A stretch of DNA of 64,000 nucleotides from Ligustrum vulgare (Eukaryota; Streptophyta; Magnoliopsida; Lamiales; Oleaceae). Location: NCBI GenBank assembly GCA_963555705.1, contig OY743168.1, forward strand, positions 94,652,925 through 94,716,924. Reading direction: 5' to 3'. The notes under the pieces were generated by a model. The model did not search any database. It was not told the DNA's origin and saw only the letters and a program-made list of their open reading frames with translations. The position numbers and the translations under genes are program-made. This document shows positions 1 through 12,400 of this stretch, piece after piece. Within the stretch, counting starts at the first letter, position 1. Each line of letters opens with the position of its first letter.

Positions 1-178
1 TTTTTTATTTTTTTGATTTTTTAAATATTTTTTTAATATTAATTAGTGCCCGGGTCGATCCCGAGTTGACCATCTGACCTTTGACCCAATCTCTCAGTCG
101 AGTCGATGCCCAGATCGAGTCTAAAAACATTGGATACAACTACAAGCACTTTTGTTGTACTTGTTTAGTTATTTTTAA

Positions 179-393
179 GGGTGTGTTCGGGAATGATTTA
201 ATTTGTAATGATTGTTTTAATTTAATTTACACAATTTTTCATACCACTTTTTAACCATTCACATTTTCTCTCTCCAATTTTTAACCCCACATCTTACCTC
301 GAAAATATAAATAAATGAACAAATAATTTAAATTCTTTAATTTGACAATAAACATTTCATTTATTTTGCAAATAAAAGATTCCGAACACACCC
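179..393. mobile_element. Harbinger/Tourist-like MITE 1
   Basis: A 215-bp non-coding element with perfect 12-bp terminal inverted repeats (GGGTGTGTTCGG at 179-190 and its complement at 382-393). It is flanked on both sides by TAA (176-178 and 394-396), the 3-bp target duplication typical of PIF/Harbinger MITEs. The interior is AT-rich and shares a CACTTTTTAACC...ACATTTTCTCTCT core with the next two entries. There is no coding capacity; it would have been moved by a transposase supplied elsewhere. Confidence 0.85.
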
Positions 394-560
394 TAAGGTA
401 GCCCGTATTCTTATAATTTTTAAGAATAAAAATAATGGTGGCAGGTGTTGAGTGAGTCTACAGAATAAAGTGATTGACATTCAGGTGATTAGATCTCTTG
501 TGGATGCGGCGGCTTGAGAACGCAAGCATATTAATGATGACTCCATTGAAGAAAATTTAA

Positions 561-724
561 GCCTATGTTTGGAAAAACATGTTTTTTTATGTTTTTAAAC
601 AATACAATTTTTCAAAACACTTTTTAATCACACACATTTTCTCTCTCCACTTTTCAATCACATGTTCTACCTCGAAAACATAAAAAAACATGTTTTTAAA
701 CATCAACTTTTAACAAATAGAGGC
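561..724. mobile_element. Harbinger/Tourist-like MITE 2
   Basis: A 164-bp element flanked by TAA at 558-560 and 725-727. Its ends are imperfect inverted repeats (GCCTATGTTTGG at the left, CAAATAGAGGC at the right). The core (CACTTTTTAATCACACACAT followed by TTTTCTCTC) is clearly related to MITE 1, although the ends have diverged. Non-coding. Confidence 0.7.
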
Positions 725-727
725 TAA

Positions 728-1030
728 ACTGCAATCTTTTATGCAAAAATTACAATTTATAAATCAATTTATAAACAAAACTTCTTTCAAATCACTTTTT
801 AACCACACACATTTTCTCTCTTCAATTTTCAACCATACATATAACCTAAAAAATGCCCAAAAAAATAATAAGTAAAGTGAATAATTTAAATTTGACCTCG
901 TATTTCGTTAAATTCACTAATTCTATCAACTTTTCAGCCACACATTTTATTAACTTTTAATAAAATTTTCGTAAAAGAAATTATTTTTAACAGACTTAGG
1001 CTGGGGCTCAAATTAGAAAAGTCCTTCGTG
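728..1030. repeat. degenerate third MITE copy and AT-rich spacer
   Basis: The stretch from about 780 to 850 repeats the MITE core (CACTTTTTAACCACACACAT then TTTTCTCTC) without recognisable termini, so it looks like a truncated third family member. The rest is AT-rich sequence with no gene that can be supported. Confidence 0.5.
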
Positions 1031-1240
1031 ATTTAAACAGTCCATTTATCTATAATCACGATCCCACCAACTCATCAAATATTATCATATCACAATCACA
1101 AGATTTTAGGCAATCTCTTAATTATAGATAAATGGAATGTTTAAATCTATTATTCCTTGCCTTGTACAGAATATTCATTTTATAAATACTATACACAACC
1201 ACCACAAATCAGTGTGGTTGATTTTCTCATAACCTTTACA
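1031..1240 (+). repeat. 5' LTR of Ty1/copia element 1, rearranged tip
   Basis: Bases 1054-1240 match 5449-5635 with 7 substitutions in about 187 positions by eye (roughly 96% identity), so these are the two LTRs. The 5' copy ends in TTTACA directly before a tRNA-Met primer site. Its first part (1031-1053) does not match the start of the 3' LTR. Together with the next bases (1031-1056) it is an inverted copy, with 1 mismatch in 26, of the LTR's own interior at about 1117-1142. No target-site duplication is visible, which fits a rearranged left tip. Confidence 0.85.
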
Positions 1241-1252
1241 TGGTATCAGAGC
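1241..1252 (+). promoter_or_regulatory. tRNA-iMet primer binding site, copia element 1
   Basis: TGGTATCAGAGC lies immediately after the LTR end. This is the standard primer site complementary to the 3' end of plant initiator tRNA-Met and marks where minus-strand synthesis of the element would start. Confidence 0.93.
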
Positions 1253-1290
1253 CAATTCCTTTTTTTTCGAGATATACCTCCTTCATTGAA

Positions 1291-4200
1291 ATGGCTTCGA
1301 CCACCTTGTCTTTCAACACCATGGTACATCTTCTGACCATCAAATTATCCTCCTCGAACTACCTTCTTTGGCGCAACCAAGTAATACCTTTGCTACAATG
1401 TCAGAATCTTCTTGGGTATGTGGATGGCTCTCTTCAACCTCCACCTGCTACAGCTGGTTTGGTTCCCAACTCTACTGACAATCCAAAATTTATTGAATGG
1501 CAGCAAACGGATAACCTGATCACGAGTCTTCTTCTTGCTTCTCTGACGGAAGAGGCCATGTCAACCGTTGTTGGTTTGTCTTCTTCGCATTCTGTTTGGT
1601 CCACTTTGGAAAACACTTTCAGCAATCGTTCAAAGTCCCGAGAACTACGCTTGAAAGATGCGCTACAGAACCTAAAGAAAGCTGATAAAAGTGTTCCTGA
1701 ATTCTCTCGCGAGTTTAAATCTATTTGTGACCAGCTTGCCGCTATGGGTCGTCCAGTTGATGATCTTGACAAACTTCACTGGTATTTGCGTGGACTTGGA
1801 ACTGCGTTTTCTGCCTTCTCCACTACACAGTTATCTATCACTCCTCTTCCTTCATTTGCTAATGTAGTTCCCCAAGCATAGAGTTATGATATCTTTGTCC
1901 GATCATTGGACTTTTCCTTCACCACGGGATCCACTACTGCTGCATCTACTGCCTCCCGTAATAACAAATCTAGATTCGATCGTGGTAATGGCCGTAACTC
2001 TCGTGGCGGACGTGGACGAGGGGGCAGTTACTCTCAGCGCAATCGCCCTATCCGTTGTCAGATTTGTCACGAGGAAGGACATTATGCTACTTCTTGCAGT
2101 GAGCGCTACATCCGCTCTTCCAATGCTTCAAATGCAGCCAATCTGGTGGAAGCCTTTACTACTTGCTCGTTGAATGACACGCAAGACTCCGATTGGTATA
2201 CGGACACTGGTGCCACGGCACACATGACTCACGATGTTGCTCAACTAGACCGGGCTGACATGTACTCTGGTAAGGACTGTGTTGTTGTCGGTAATGGGGC
2301 CTCTCTTCCCATATCCCACACCGATACCACCTCTCCCACCTCTTCTCTCACTTTAAATGATGTTTTGGTTGTGCCTAGTCTTACCAAAAATCTAATCTCC
2401 ATTAGTAAACTTACATCAGACTTCCCTTTCTCCATTACCTTTACTAATGATCGTTTTATCATACAGGATCAAGTCACAAGACGGGTAGTGGCAACCGGAA
2501 AACGTGAAAAGGGGCTCTACGTGTTCGACCGTGGACATTGTTCCCTACTTTCTATTTCTTCTAATAATTGCCCAAGGGCTTCTTTTGATGTATGGCATGC
2601 TCGATTGGGACATGTATCCCACTCTATTATATCTCTTTTAAATAAAAATCGTCATTTGTGTGTGACTTCCTTGCTTCCCAATCCTACTGTTTGCTCTAGC
2701 TGTCAACTTGCTAAAAGTCATCGACTTCCATTTAAACAAAATGACAAACGCGCTTCTCATGTGTTGGACCTTATTCATTGTGACTTATGGGGTCCATCCC
2801 CTGTCATTTCCACATTAGGTTTTAAATATTATGTGATATTTGTTGATGATTATTCCCGTTTTACGTGGCTCTATCCTTTGAAATTAAAATCTGATTTTTT
2901 CAAAACATTTATTCAATTTCAGAAGCTTGTAGAAAATCAATTTTCTGTTAAAATTAAAATATTTCAAAGCGATGGAGGCACTGAGTTTACAAATCATAAT
3001 TTTCGAGATCACTTAATTAATTCTGGGATTCGTCATCAAATGTCATGTCCTCACACACCTTCTCAAAATGGACGTGGTGAACGCAAACACCATCACATCA
3101 CTGAAACAGGACTAGCAATGCTTTTTCACTCACATGTCCCTCTCAAATTTTGGGTTGATGCCTTTAGTACTGCCACTTTCACGATTAACCAGTTACCCAC
3201 GCCTACTTTTGATGGACTATCTCCATATGAGATTTTGTATGGTAAGAATCCAAATTACTCCAATTTTCATCCCTTTGGTTGTCTTGTATTTCCCTATTTA
3301 TGTGATCACACTCCTCATAAACTTGCCCCTCGCAGTCGACCATGTATTTTTTTAGGTTATAGTATATCCCATCATGGATTTCGTTGTTTTGATCAGTCCA
3401 CTAATAAAATTTATATATCCAGGCATGCTATTTTTGATGAACTTAATTATCCATTCAAGGGAAATCCATGCAATGGGATGTTGCCTAATTTACCTATTAG
3501 TGCATTTCTTGAACCCATCTCTAGCTCAAAGGCTCCATTATCTGCAAATCCCAGTCCATCACCGCTTCCATGTAAACCTTGTTTAACTGACAACTCTGTT
3601 AGTCTTGTGCCCCCTTCTCCTTTGCAGGATACTACTTCCGAGTTGCCTCCCATCTCAGATAATGGGTCCTCTTATGACTCTACATTATTGCCTATGAATC
3701 CCGCTTCTACTGCAGTAGTCCCCTCTCCACATGCTTTGCACCAACAGCCAGTATTTAGCACTCATCCTATGCAAACTCGGGCCAAATCTGGGATCTTCAA
3801 GCCCAAACAAAATTCTTATTTATGTCAAGTTCCTAACTCTGGCTTGCTACATTCTTTGCTCACCATGAAAGAACCCAAGGGCTTTAAATCTGCTGCAAAA
3901 CATCCAGATTGGATTGCTGCCATGGATGAAGAGATCCAGGCCCTTCAAAAGAATCATACATGGGATCTAGTTCCGAGACTGTCCAATAAAAATGTTGTTG
4001 GCTCCAAATGGGTCTTCCGCACTAAGTATTTATCTGATGGCACTGTGGACCGTCTAAAAGCTCGTCTTGTTGCAAAGGGGTATACTCAGCAACCGGGCCT
4101 TGATTTTCATGACACTCTCAGTCCCGTGGTTAAGGCTACTATTGTTCGAGTTGTTCTGTCCCTGGCCGTTTATCAGAACTAGCCTCTCCGTCAACTCGAT

Positions 4201-5369
4201 GTCAAAAATGCCTTTCTCAATGGTTTTCTACAGGAAGAAGTCTACATGGAACAACCACCAGGCTATGTTGATTCCACACATCCTACACATGTATGTTGGC
4301 TCCACCGAGCTCTCTATGGGCTCAAGCAAGCCCCACGTGCTTGGTTTCATAGGTTTAGCTCCTTTTCTCTTGGTGATGGGTTTCACTTGTAGCCGTGTTG
4401 ACTCCTCTTTATTTGTCTTCTCCAAAGGTGCTGACTTCATTTACTTATTACTCTATGTTGATGATATTGTGGTCACTAGCAATAACTCATCTCTTCTTGA
4501 TGGCTTCATTGGAAAATTGACCCGTGAATTTGCTACAAAAGATCTCGGGTCCTTGAGCTACTTTCTGGGCCTAGAAGCTCATCGGACTTCTACTGGTCTC
4601 TTTCTCAGTCAGGAAAAATATGCCCATGAAATTCTCCAGCGTGCCCAGCTTCTCGAGTCCAAACCAGTAAGCACTCCAATGGTGGTTGCTCATCATCTAT
4701 CCGTTGATGGTCTCGATTTTGATGATCCTGCACTTTACCGATCACTTGTTGGGGCTCTTCAATATCTCACCATTACTCGTCCTGATATCGCCCATGCCGT
4801 TACCTCTGTTAGTCAATATATGCATAAGCCATATGCCTCTCATTTTCAAGCAGTTAAACGAATTCTTCGCTATATTAAAGGAACTCTCCGATTTGGATTG
4901 TCTTTCACCCCCATCTAGTTCTCGTGAGATCCTTGCTTATTCCGATGCTGACTGGGCTGGATGTCCCGATACACGTCGATCAATCTCTGGTTGTGCAATT
5001 TACTTTGGAAACAATATTGTGTCTTGGAGCTCTAAAAAGCAACCAACTGTGTCACGTTCTAGTTGTGAATCAGAATATCGGGCATTAGCTTCTACCGCAG
5101 CTGAAGTTAAATGGCTTTGTCATCTTCTTCATGATCTTCATGTGTCTTCAACGTCCTCGCCAGTAATGCTTTGTGATAATCAAAGCTCAATTTTTCTTGC
5201 TACTAATCCAGTTTCTCACAAACGATCTAAGCACATTGATTTGGATTATCATTTTGTGAGAGAACTTGTGGCTTCTGGAGACATAAAAATTCGTTATGTT
5301 CCTACTAAACTTCAAATTGCAGATGTGTTCACAAAGAGCCTCGGCAAACCTGCCTTCATTTTTTTGTGA
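1291..5369 (+). pseudogene. Ty1/copia gag-pol polyprotein, broken
   Basis: One gag-pol frame in copia order. Gag starts with MASTTL at 1291. It is followed by a CCHC knuckle (CQICHEEGHYATSC, about 2053-2096), protease (DTGA, about 2206), an integrase with its D, D and E residues (HCDLWGPS, QSDGGTEF, QNGRGERKHH), reverse transcriptase (YVDDI, about 4456) and RNase H (YSDADWAG, about 4938). Four lesions are visible. TAG at 1879-1881 and TAG at 4180-4182 lie in an otherwise open frame. The frame then shifts once near 4350-4390 inside RT and again near 4905-4918 just before RNase H. The protein ends at 5369, shortly before the G tract and 3' LTR. The element cannot make its own polyprotein. The low LTR divergence suggests a fairly young insertion. 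Reverse-strand open frames here are shadows. Confidence 0.93.
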
Positions 5370-5410
5370 TCCAAGCTCCGCGTCCGAGATTCTCAGCCGC
5401 TTGGCTTCCA

Positions 5411-5635
5411 GGGGGGGGGGGGGTATTACAGTTATGGAAGGATCCAAGAATCACGATCCCACCAACTCATCAAATATCATCATATCACAATCACAAGATT
5501 TTAGGCAATCTCTTGATTATAGATAAATGGATTGTTTAAATCTATTATTCCTTACCTTGTACAGAATATTCACTTTATAAATACTATATACAACCACCAC
5601 AAATTAGTGTGGTTGATTTTCTCATAACCTTTACA
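5411..5635 (+). repeat. polypurine tract and 3' LTR of copia element 1
   Basis: A run of 13 G (5411-5423) acts as the polypurine tract. The LTR follows from about 5424 to 5635, ending in TTTACA as the 5' LTR does. The first LTR bases read TATTACAG rather than the usual TG, so the start is either mutated or slightly displaced. Confidence 0.85.
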
Positions 5636-6910
5636 ATATTCTTGAGTAACAACACTAAGGAGACATTGCTTTTGTTTGTGTCATGAAATTGTGACCTTTC
5701 TGAACTCAAAGAGTCGGAAACTTTATATTAAAAAAAAATACACTTGCTGAGAAATTTGAGCCATCAAGTTTTTTAAATATCCCGTGTTGGTTCCAATACT
5801 GCAGTAATTATTGACTTTGGAAAATTTTGATGTATTTGCGCCCTGCAATTAATTTCCCAATTAGTATCTCCAAAGCACAATTGGGAATGTTCCCTTCCAC
5901 GATAGGCATGTATATTATCGAATTACTTATTTTTTTTATTTTTTTTGTCGATCTTATTTGTGCCCTATTGACTAATTCTAAATACTTGCCATCACCTTTT
6001 CTACTCGAGCTCTATCGTATACTTAATTAATTTATACAGAACTTGGGTTGTTTACTTTGCTTGGACTTGTTTCTAGTATTTAAGGAAAAATGAAAATTTG
6101 ATTTTAAAGTCATTTGCAGACTCATTCTCGTATGCTTTATACGCGGCGACATGCAACATTAATAATAATTCTAGTAGTGGGCGATGCAAAAGGGATGATT
6201 TGTGAGGTCATACGTGGCATACTGGAACACCATTGCTTTTTTGTTCACCATTTTTTTTTCAAAGACACATCCATAGGAATATTCCGTTGTCCTAATAATA
6301 TTTTTCTCTGAATACTAATGAATTCACAATAAAGATCGTACAAAGTTGTAAGTTTAGTAAGACAACATTGTTGATATAATAAATGCCAATTTGACGAATT
6401 ACAAGAAAAATAAAGTCCAGCATATTTGATGCATAGCACCGGAAAAGATTAGATTACAATTGATTAAAAATTTAAGTCAAAATCAAACAATTAAGTTTAA
6501 ATACATATTTTAATGGTCTATCAACTTTTCAATCACACACTTCATTACTTTTATCAAAATCAACTAAAAAAATTGATTTTTAATCTCTATCGCAAACAGG
6601 GGTTACATATCGTCGGTCCACTACAAACGCAAGGTTGCAATAACCAGCACAGCCTGAACCGTTCATGTTGGACGTTGTTTGTTTTGTGGGTCAGCGGTAC
6701 GGCATCTAAATTGGACAGGTTGGGTCGAAGGTTGGGTCGAGCCGAGTCCCCAATGTAATAAAAGTGCTGCTCGAGGGTGGAAGTGCACTTTCAATTAGTA
6801 GTCCACTAGTGATAATTAAGCAACATCTACGTGTCTTTAATTAGACCTATTATTAGATTATATCGTGGCATCATCTTGAGCAGATCATTCCCACTATTCC
6901 CTTTTAAATC

Positions 6911-6962
<52 letters not shown>

Positions 6963-7059
6963 TGTATGTATGTATGCAAGGGGAGAATAGTAAATTAGTG
7001 TGAATATAAAGTTGATTAGTGTGCATGCAAAATTTGGATAGATATATATATAAAAGATT
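5636..7059. other. AT-rich intergenic stretch with microsatellite
   Basis: No gene can be supported; the short open frames here lack recognisable domains and sit in biased sequence. A compound microsatellite, (TA)n followed by (TATG)n, occupies about 6911-6976. Confidence 0.6.
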
Positions 7060-7430
7060 AAAACAACATATTTATAGTTTATTGTGATTTTTGAATGAAA
7101 ATTGAGAAAAAATTAAATATGTAAGGCAAATGAAGAAATTATAATAAATATATTTATATATAGTTGAACAAACATTAATATTTGTACTCATAATATTATA
7201 TCTAACATGATATACAATTAAAAAACTACAAAATTTACATTTTTCATTCAATAAAGTTTTCGATAATTTAGATTATTTATGTTGTTTTTAAATTTTAATA
7301 ATTGTTGTAATAAAAAATTATTTTTATATCTTTTGTATTTGTGTTGATTATGTATAATCATTAAATTTTATGAATGCTTATCCATATTATTGCGGATGGC
7401 AATTTCAGTTCATCGCATAGTGAAAATCAA
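7060..7430. mobile_element. truncated Helitron-like 3' segment
   Basis: This segment is a diverged direct repeat of 8030-8440. Shared blocks include CATAATATTA, ATTAAAAAACT, TTTTTAAATTTTAATAATT, GTGTTGATTATGTATAATCA and a terminal GCATAGTGAAAAT resembling the GCACGAGTGAAAT end of the second copy. It lacks a clean CTAG end and directly abuts the start of the next copy. Confidence 0.5.
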
Positions 7431-7434
7431 TACT

Positions 7435-8442
7435 TCTATACTATATATAAAAGTACGATAGTTTGGCAGAATTTAATTCTTAAATTCTTTTATGTTTTAG
7501 TATTATAGTAAATAATTAATATGATGTTATGGTTATTTGTATATTTTGGTTATAATTTTTATTATTTTTATTATTAACATTAATATTGAATGAGTTCAAT
7601 TAATATTTTTAATTATCAGTATTAAAATTATCATTTAATCATTGATTTTTTATTTATTTGTTGTTCTTAATATTATAAATCATATGTGTAGCCATCAATA
7701 ATTAAATTATATTTTAATTATTAATTGTCAAATCATTTGTTATCTTTAATATTACAAATCATATTTTCTAAAATATATATATTATATATTATTATTAAAT
7801 ATTTTAATAAATTAAGCATTTGTTCGGCAACTATATTTTTGTTTTGAGGTAAAATGTGTGGTTGAAAAATAATTTTAAAAAATATGTGGTTAAAAAGTGG
7901 GTTGAAAAATGTGATGCTGATAATCACGAGATTTTCAAAATTATTATTTTGACTACTTATTTTTGCAAATAAAGTTTTATTGATTAAACTCAAATATTTT
8001 GATTATTTCTTTTTTAATTATTGTGATTGATTTTTTTATTGAAAATTAAAAAGTACGTTAAATATAAGAGACAAATGTAGAGGTTATGAAAAATATGTTA
8101 ATACCTTTCACATGCATCAATATTCGTGCACATAATATTACATCAAATGTAATATACCATTAAAAAACTGCTAAATTTACATTTTTAATGAAATTATTAA
8201 TAATTCATAAAATATTGAAATCAATAATAATTTATTATTTAAATATATAAATTGACTTTTACTATTCAAATAATTTTTTAATAATTTGAATTACTTCTGT
8301 TATTTTTAAATTTTAATAATTATTGTAATACATAATTCTTTTTTATGCATTTATATGTGTTGATTATGTATAATCACTAAAATTTTATGAATATTTATTG
8401 AAATCGATATTGTGAATAATAATTTCCGTGTATAGCACGAGT
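7435..8442 (+). mobile_element. non-autonomous Helitron-like element
   Basis: It starts TCTATACTATATATAAAAG, a start common in plant Helitrons and similar to the large Helitron at 28175. It ends GCACGAGTGAAATACTAG followed by T, the usual CTAG|T terminus. There is no coding capacity. The 5' side is preceded by T rather than the expected A, and no strong 3' hairpin is evident, so the left boundary is less certain than the right. A MITE-like stretch (GTGTGGTT...GTGGTTAAAAAGTG, about 7855-7905) is nested inside. Confidence 0.5.
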
Positions 8443-8952
8443 GAAATACTAGTTTTCTTAAAGTCCTGAAATTAAATTATACGGGACAATAATGTAACAA
8501 TCAAGTTATCGTGCCGAAGTCGTTCTTATATATAGTGTCTGTTTTGGAAGAACATTGACCTTCTTACACTTCCACAAATTTCCCTTGCATCCTCAAATCC
8601 GACCCTAAGATGTTTGACTCATGATATTGATATCAAGATTCAACTTAAATTTTTCATCAGACGTGTCTTATCTTCGAATCCTAGGGAACAAAAAAGAAAT
8701 CCATGTCTTATGATTTGGAATAGTATTTTTGAGAGGATGTGTGATTAAAAAATGTTTGAAAAGTAAAAAATCATAGACTTGACTAAAATAGATAGTTGAG
8801 ATTGAGTGTTGAATAAATTTGATTTGCAAATAATGGGAGGCCAAACAAGGACATATATTGTTGAAGCAAATACTTAGAAATTCGAAGTCGAACCATTGAT
8901 TTTAATATGCAAAATTTTGATCAAAAGGTCGTTTAATTTCCTAGAAGAATAA
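8443..8952. other. intergenic spacer
   Basis: AT-rich, without a supportable gene. Bases 8700-8850 contain degenerate MITE-like sequence (GTGTGATTAAAAAATG). Confidence 0.5.
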
Positions 8953-9128
8953 TTCTAGACTTACTAACAAATAACTACTAACAACTTACTAACATAAATT
9001 ATACCTATTTTACCCTTTTAGCTAAAAATATAACTAATATCTTATTTCACATATTATCTTATTAAATTTAACACATAATAAATTCTAAAAATTTAACTAC
9101 TTTAAAATTTTTATAAATAAAAAATATT

Positions 9129-9398
9129 ATGCCTGTTTATGATCCTCATATACTTCACGAAAAAAGAAAAAATTTAATTAGAAGTTTACATAGAGAATAT
9201 TTAGAATTAGAAAGATTAGGAAGAGACTTAAATACTGATCCTATTGCTATAGAAAAATATAAAGAAATTAAAAGGCTGGTTTTACAACATAATGAATATT
9301 TAAGATTAAAAGAAGAAAACTTGATAAGACAAGAAGATAATAGATATATGGATGAATTTGAAGAAAGATTTTTAAGAAGAGTAAGACAAAGATTATAA
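9129..9398 (+). CDS. caulimovirid small ORF (b), unknown function
   Basis: An open 89-codon frame starting at ATG 9129, just left of the primer site. The product is highly charged and mostly helical in composition (many K, E, R and L), compatible with a small coiled-coil virion-associated or assembly-type protein. I do not recognise a specific family. Its A-rich codon use matches the polyprotein that follows, which supports a viral origin. If the genome is closed into a circle, this ORF follows the small ORF at 16962-17298. Confidence 0.6.
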   Translation: MPVYDPHILHEKRKNLIRSLHREYLELERLGRDLNTDPIAIEKYKEIKRLVLQHNEYLRLKEENLIRQEDNRYMDEFEERFLRRVRQRL

Positions 9399-9440
9399 TT
9401 CCGCAAAATAAAAATTTCACTTTTACGATCCGACTCACAG

Positions 9441-9451
9441 TGGTATCAGAG
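9441..9451 (+). promoter_or_regulatory. pararetroviral tRNA-Met primer site
   Basis: TGGTATCAGAG is complementary to the 3' end of initiator tRNA-Met and diverges after 11 bases (next base A instead of C). In caulimovirids this site primes minus-strand DNA synthesis. Here it lies 34 bp before the ATG of the large polyprotein. Confidence 0.8.
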
Positions 9452-9484
9452 ACAGTAGTTATACTTAAAAATATATTTAGAAAA

Positions 9485-12400
9485 ATGTCTAAAAAACTAC
9501 CAATAATCGAACCTAGAGTATATAATTATAAATCTAAAGATTTACCAAATAATAGTCATTGGCCATTAATAACTGAAACATATGGAAAATTTATACCATT
9601 TATACTATTAGGAGAAGGGGGATTTGGTGAACATAAACAATTAAACTGGACAAATTTATTTTTACTAAATAAATTAGGAATAAGTTTAGATAAAACTACA
9701 GAACAAAATTTAGAACAAGCAAAAAACCCAGAATAAGTTCAAGAAATTATCAATAATTTACCATTAGAAATAAGACAAATGATAGAAATAACTAATGATT
9801 ATAAGGATATAAACAAAAATATACCAACACAAATATTAGAAGTAAAGCAATATGTAAATAACCTATCAAAACAATTAATAACCTTAGAAAACCAAATTAA
9901 GCAAATAACTGATAAAATAAATAAAATAGGAAATATGGTAGGAGTATATGAAAACCCAATAGAAATTATAGAGCAAAAAACTATTATAAAACAAATAAAT
10001 ATGATAAGAACAATTAAAGAAGAAGAAATAGGGAAAAATGATTTACATAAAAGAATAGATAATATACAACAAAATATTGGAATTATAAACCAAAATATAA
10101 CAAAAATATATGATGAAATGGAAAAAAGAAAACCTAAAAGAATAATAACTGACAAAGAATTTAAAGCCATCAATAGATTAGGAATAAATATGATTACTGA
10201 ACAAATAGAAAAATTTATGAAAAATCCTAAAAAAGAAGGTGAAGAAGATTACATAACAGAAGAAGATTATATAGAAAAATTTAAAAATCTTAAAATAGAA
10301 GAAATTAATATGAATGAACAACAAAGAGCTTTAATCCCAGCAGGACAAAATCCATCAGAATATATACAACAACCAGGAACTAACCAAGTTAAAAAAGAAA
10401 ATACAAGTAATACTAATCCACAAAATACACCAGAAATTTATATGAATCAAAGACAAAACACAAATTTCAAAACAAATAATTTTATACCACAACAAAAATA
10501 TTACACCAAGCCAAGTAAAAATTATCCTATAGAATATACACCATGGAGAAGTATGGAAACACAAATTAGTTCAGAAGGAAGATGGATAGATTTAGGATGT
10601 GTACAAGATGTAGATCATGAATTAGAATTATGGATGAAATCTATGGCTATGATGGCCTATACCAAAGAATTAACAGGAAAGCAATTACAATTAATGTTAG
10701 AAAATACATTTATAGGAACCACTGCAAGATGGTGGGGAAATTTAACAGAAACTTATATAGGACAGGTTAGAGGAAATGACCAAGATGAAATAGGAACTAT
10801 TTTAAGCAGATATGAAGATGCATTAAAAAGAGAATATACATTAGTAATAGACAGAGATACCAAAATTAGTTCAAAACTAAGACATAGATATTTATTAGAA
10901 AATCTATCAATATGTGATATGTGTTACTTTAAACAATTTGCATGTGAATTTAGAGAATATTTTGAAAAAGCAGAATATAATCAAGAAACATATGGTATGG
11001 AAATTATGAACCAAATATTCTTTAAATTACCAAACCCATGAAATTTAGAATTATTTAAGGATTGGGAAAAATTAGAAATACCATTAAGTAATAATAGTTT
11101 AGGAGCAAGAATACAATTTATAGAAATGAGACAACAAGAAAAATGTATGGAAGCAAATAATATGATAAAATTCCATAAAGCAAGTAAAAAATCATTATGC
11201 TGTGATAAATTACAATATAAACCAACACAATGGGGATGTCATCTAGAAAGAAAATATAAGAAAAAGAAATATTATAGAAAAGATAAATTTAGAAATAAAT
11301 TTAATAAATTTAATAAATATAAAAAACCATATAATAAAACATTTAAAAGGTATAGAGTACCATACAAGAGATATTTAAGACAAAAACAAAACAAAACTAA
11401 AACATACCCTAAAAATCCTAGAAAATGTAAATGCTATTCATGTGGAGAAATAGGACATATATCTCCAGAATGTCCTAAGAAAGATAAAAAGAAAAATATG
11501 ATGTATATCTCATTAATAGAAAAAGAAAATTATAACTTATTACCTATTGAACAAGAAGAAGAATGGGAAGAAATTCCTGAAGATGAAGAAATTTATGAAT
11601 TAGAAGAACATGAAGTAATAAATACAATAATGGAATTAGAATCTTCAGAAGAAAGTGAATCTAATGAATCTAGTGAAGAAGAATATTTATATATAAATAT
11701 GATTAGACAAATTAGTGAAGAAGGTACATCTAAAGAATATGAATATCAATTAGAAGAAAATGAAGAACAACTAAATGAAAGATTAATATTTAATCCTAAA
11801 ATGTATGAGAAGATCTTAAAATCAAAATTAGATGTAGAACCAAAAGAAATATTTAATTTACCATTTTGGCAGAAAAACAAAGAAATAGCATATGTAGCAA
11901 GAAACCATAGTCACCCTATAGATATAAGAGATACTACAGGAAATACATTAATACCAATAATAAATGAAGAAATTATAAGACAAGAAATAAACCTATTGAA
12001 TCCTGAACTAAAAGGAAAAATAAAGAACATATATTTAGGAGCTGTACAAATTATAGCAAAAGCCTATTTTAGAGAAGGAATAGATACACCTATAGAATTC
12101 TATATTATGGATGATAGAATTGTAAGTTCAGTACAAGATGCTCTAATAGGAATTGTAACAGGAAACTTAATGTACCAAAAAGTAAAATTTACAATAAGAC
12201 CAAATTTCAGCATAAGTATGGGAGAACAAAATAAAAATAAAGCCTTAACATTATATTACAGGTTAAGAGGGATAGATATGGAACCAGGAAGTAAAACTAT
12301 AAGTTTAACTATTAGAACAATATATGCTTTTACTAGTAAACATGAAGTAAAAATTAAGAATGCTACAAGAACACATATAATAGAACCCATATTTCAGAAT

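Noticed and set aside
5424..5640. 5-bp target duplication for copia element 1 (ATATT after the 3' LTR)
   Set aside because: No ATATT is found at the left edge, which is rearranged.
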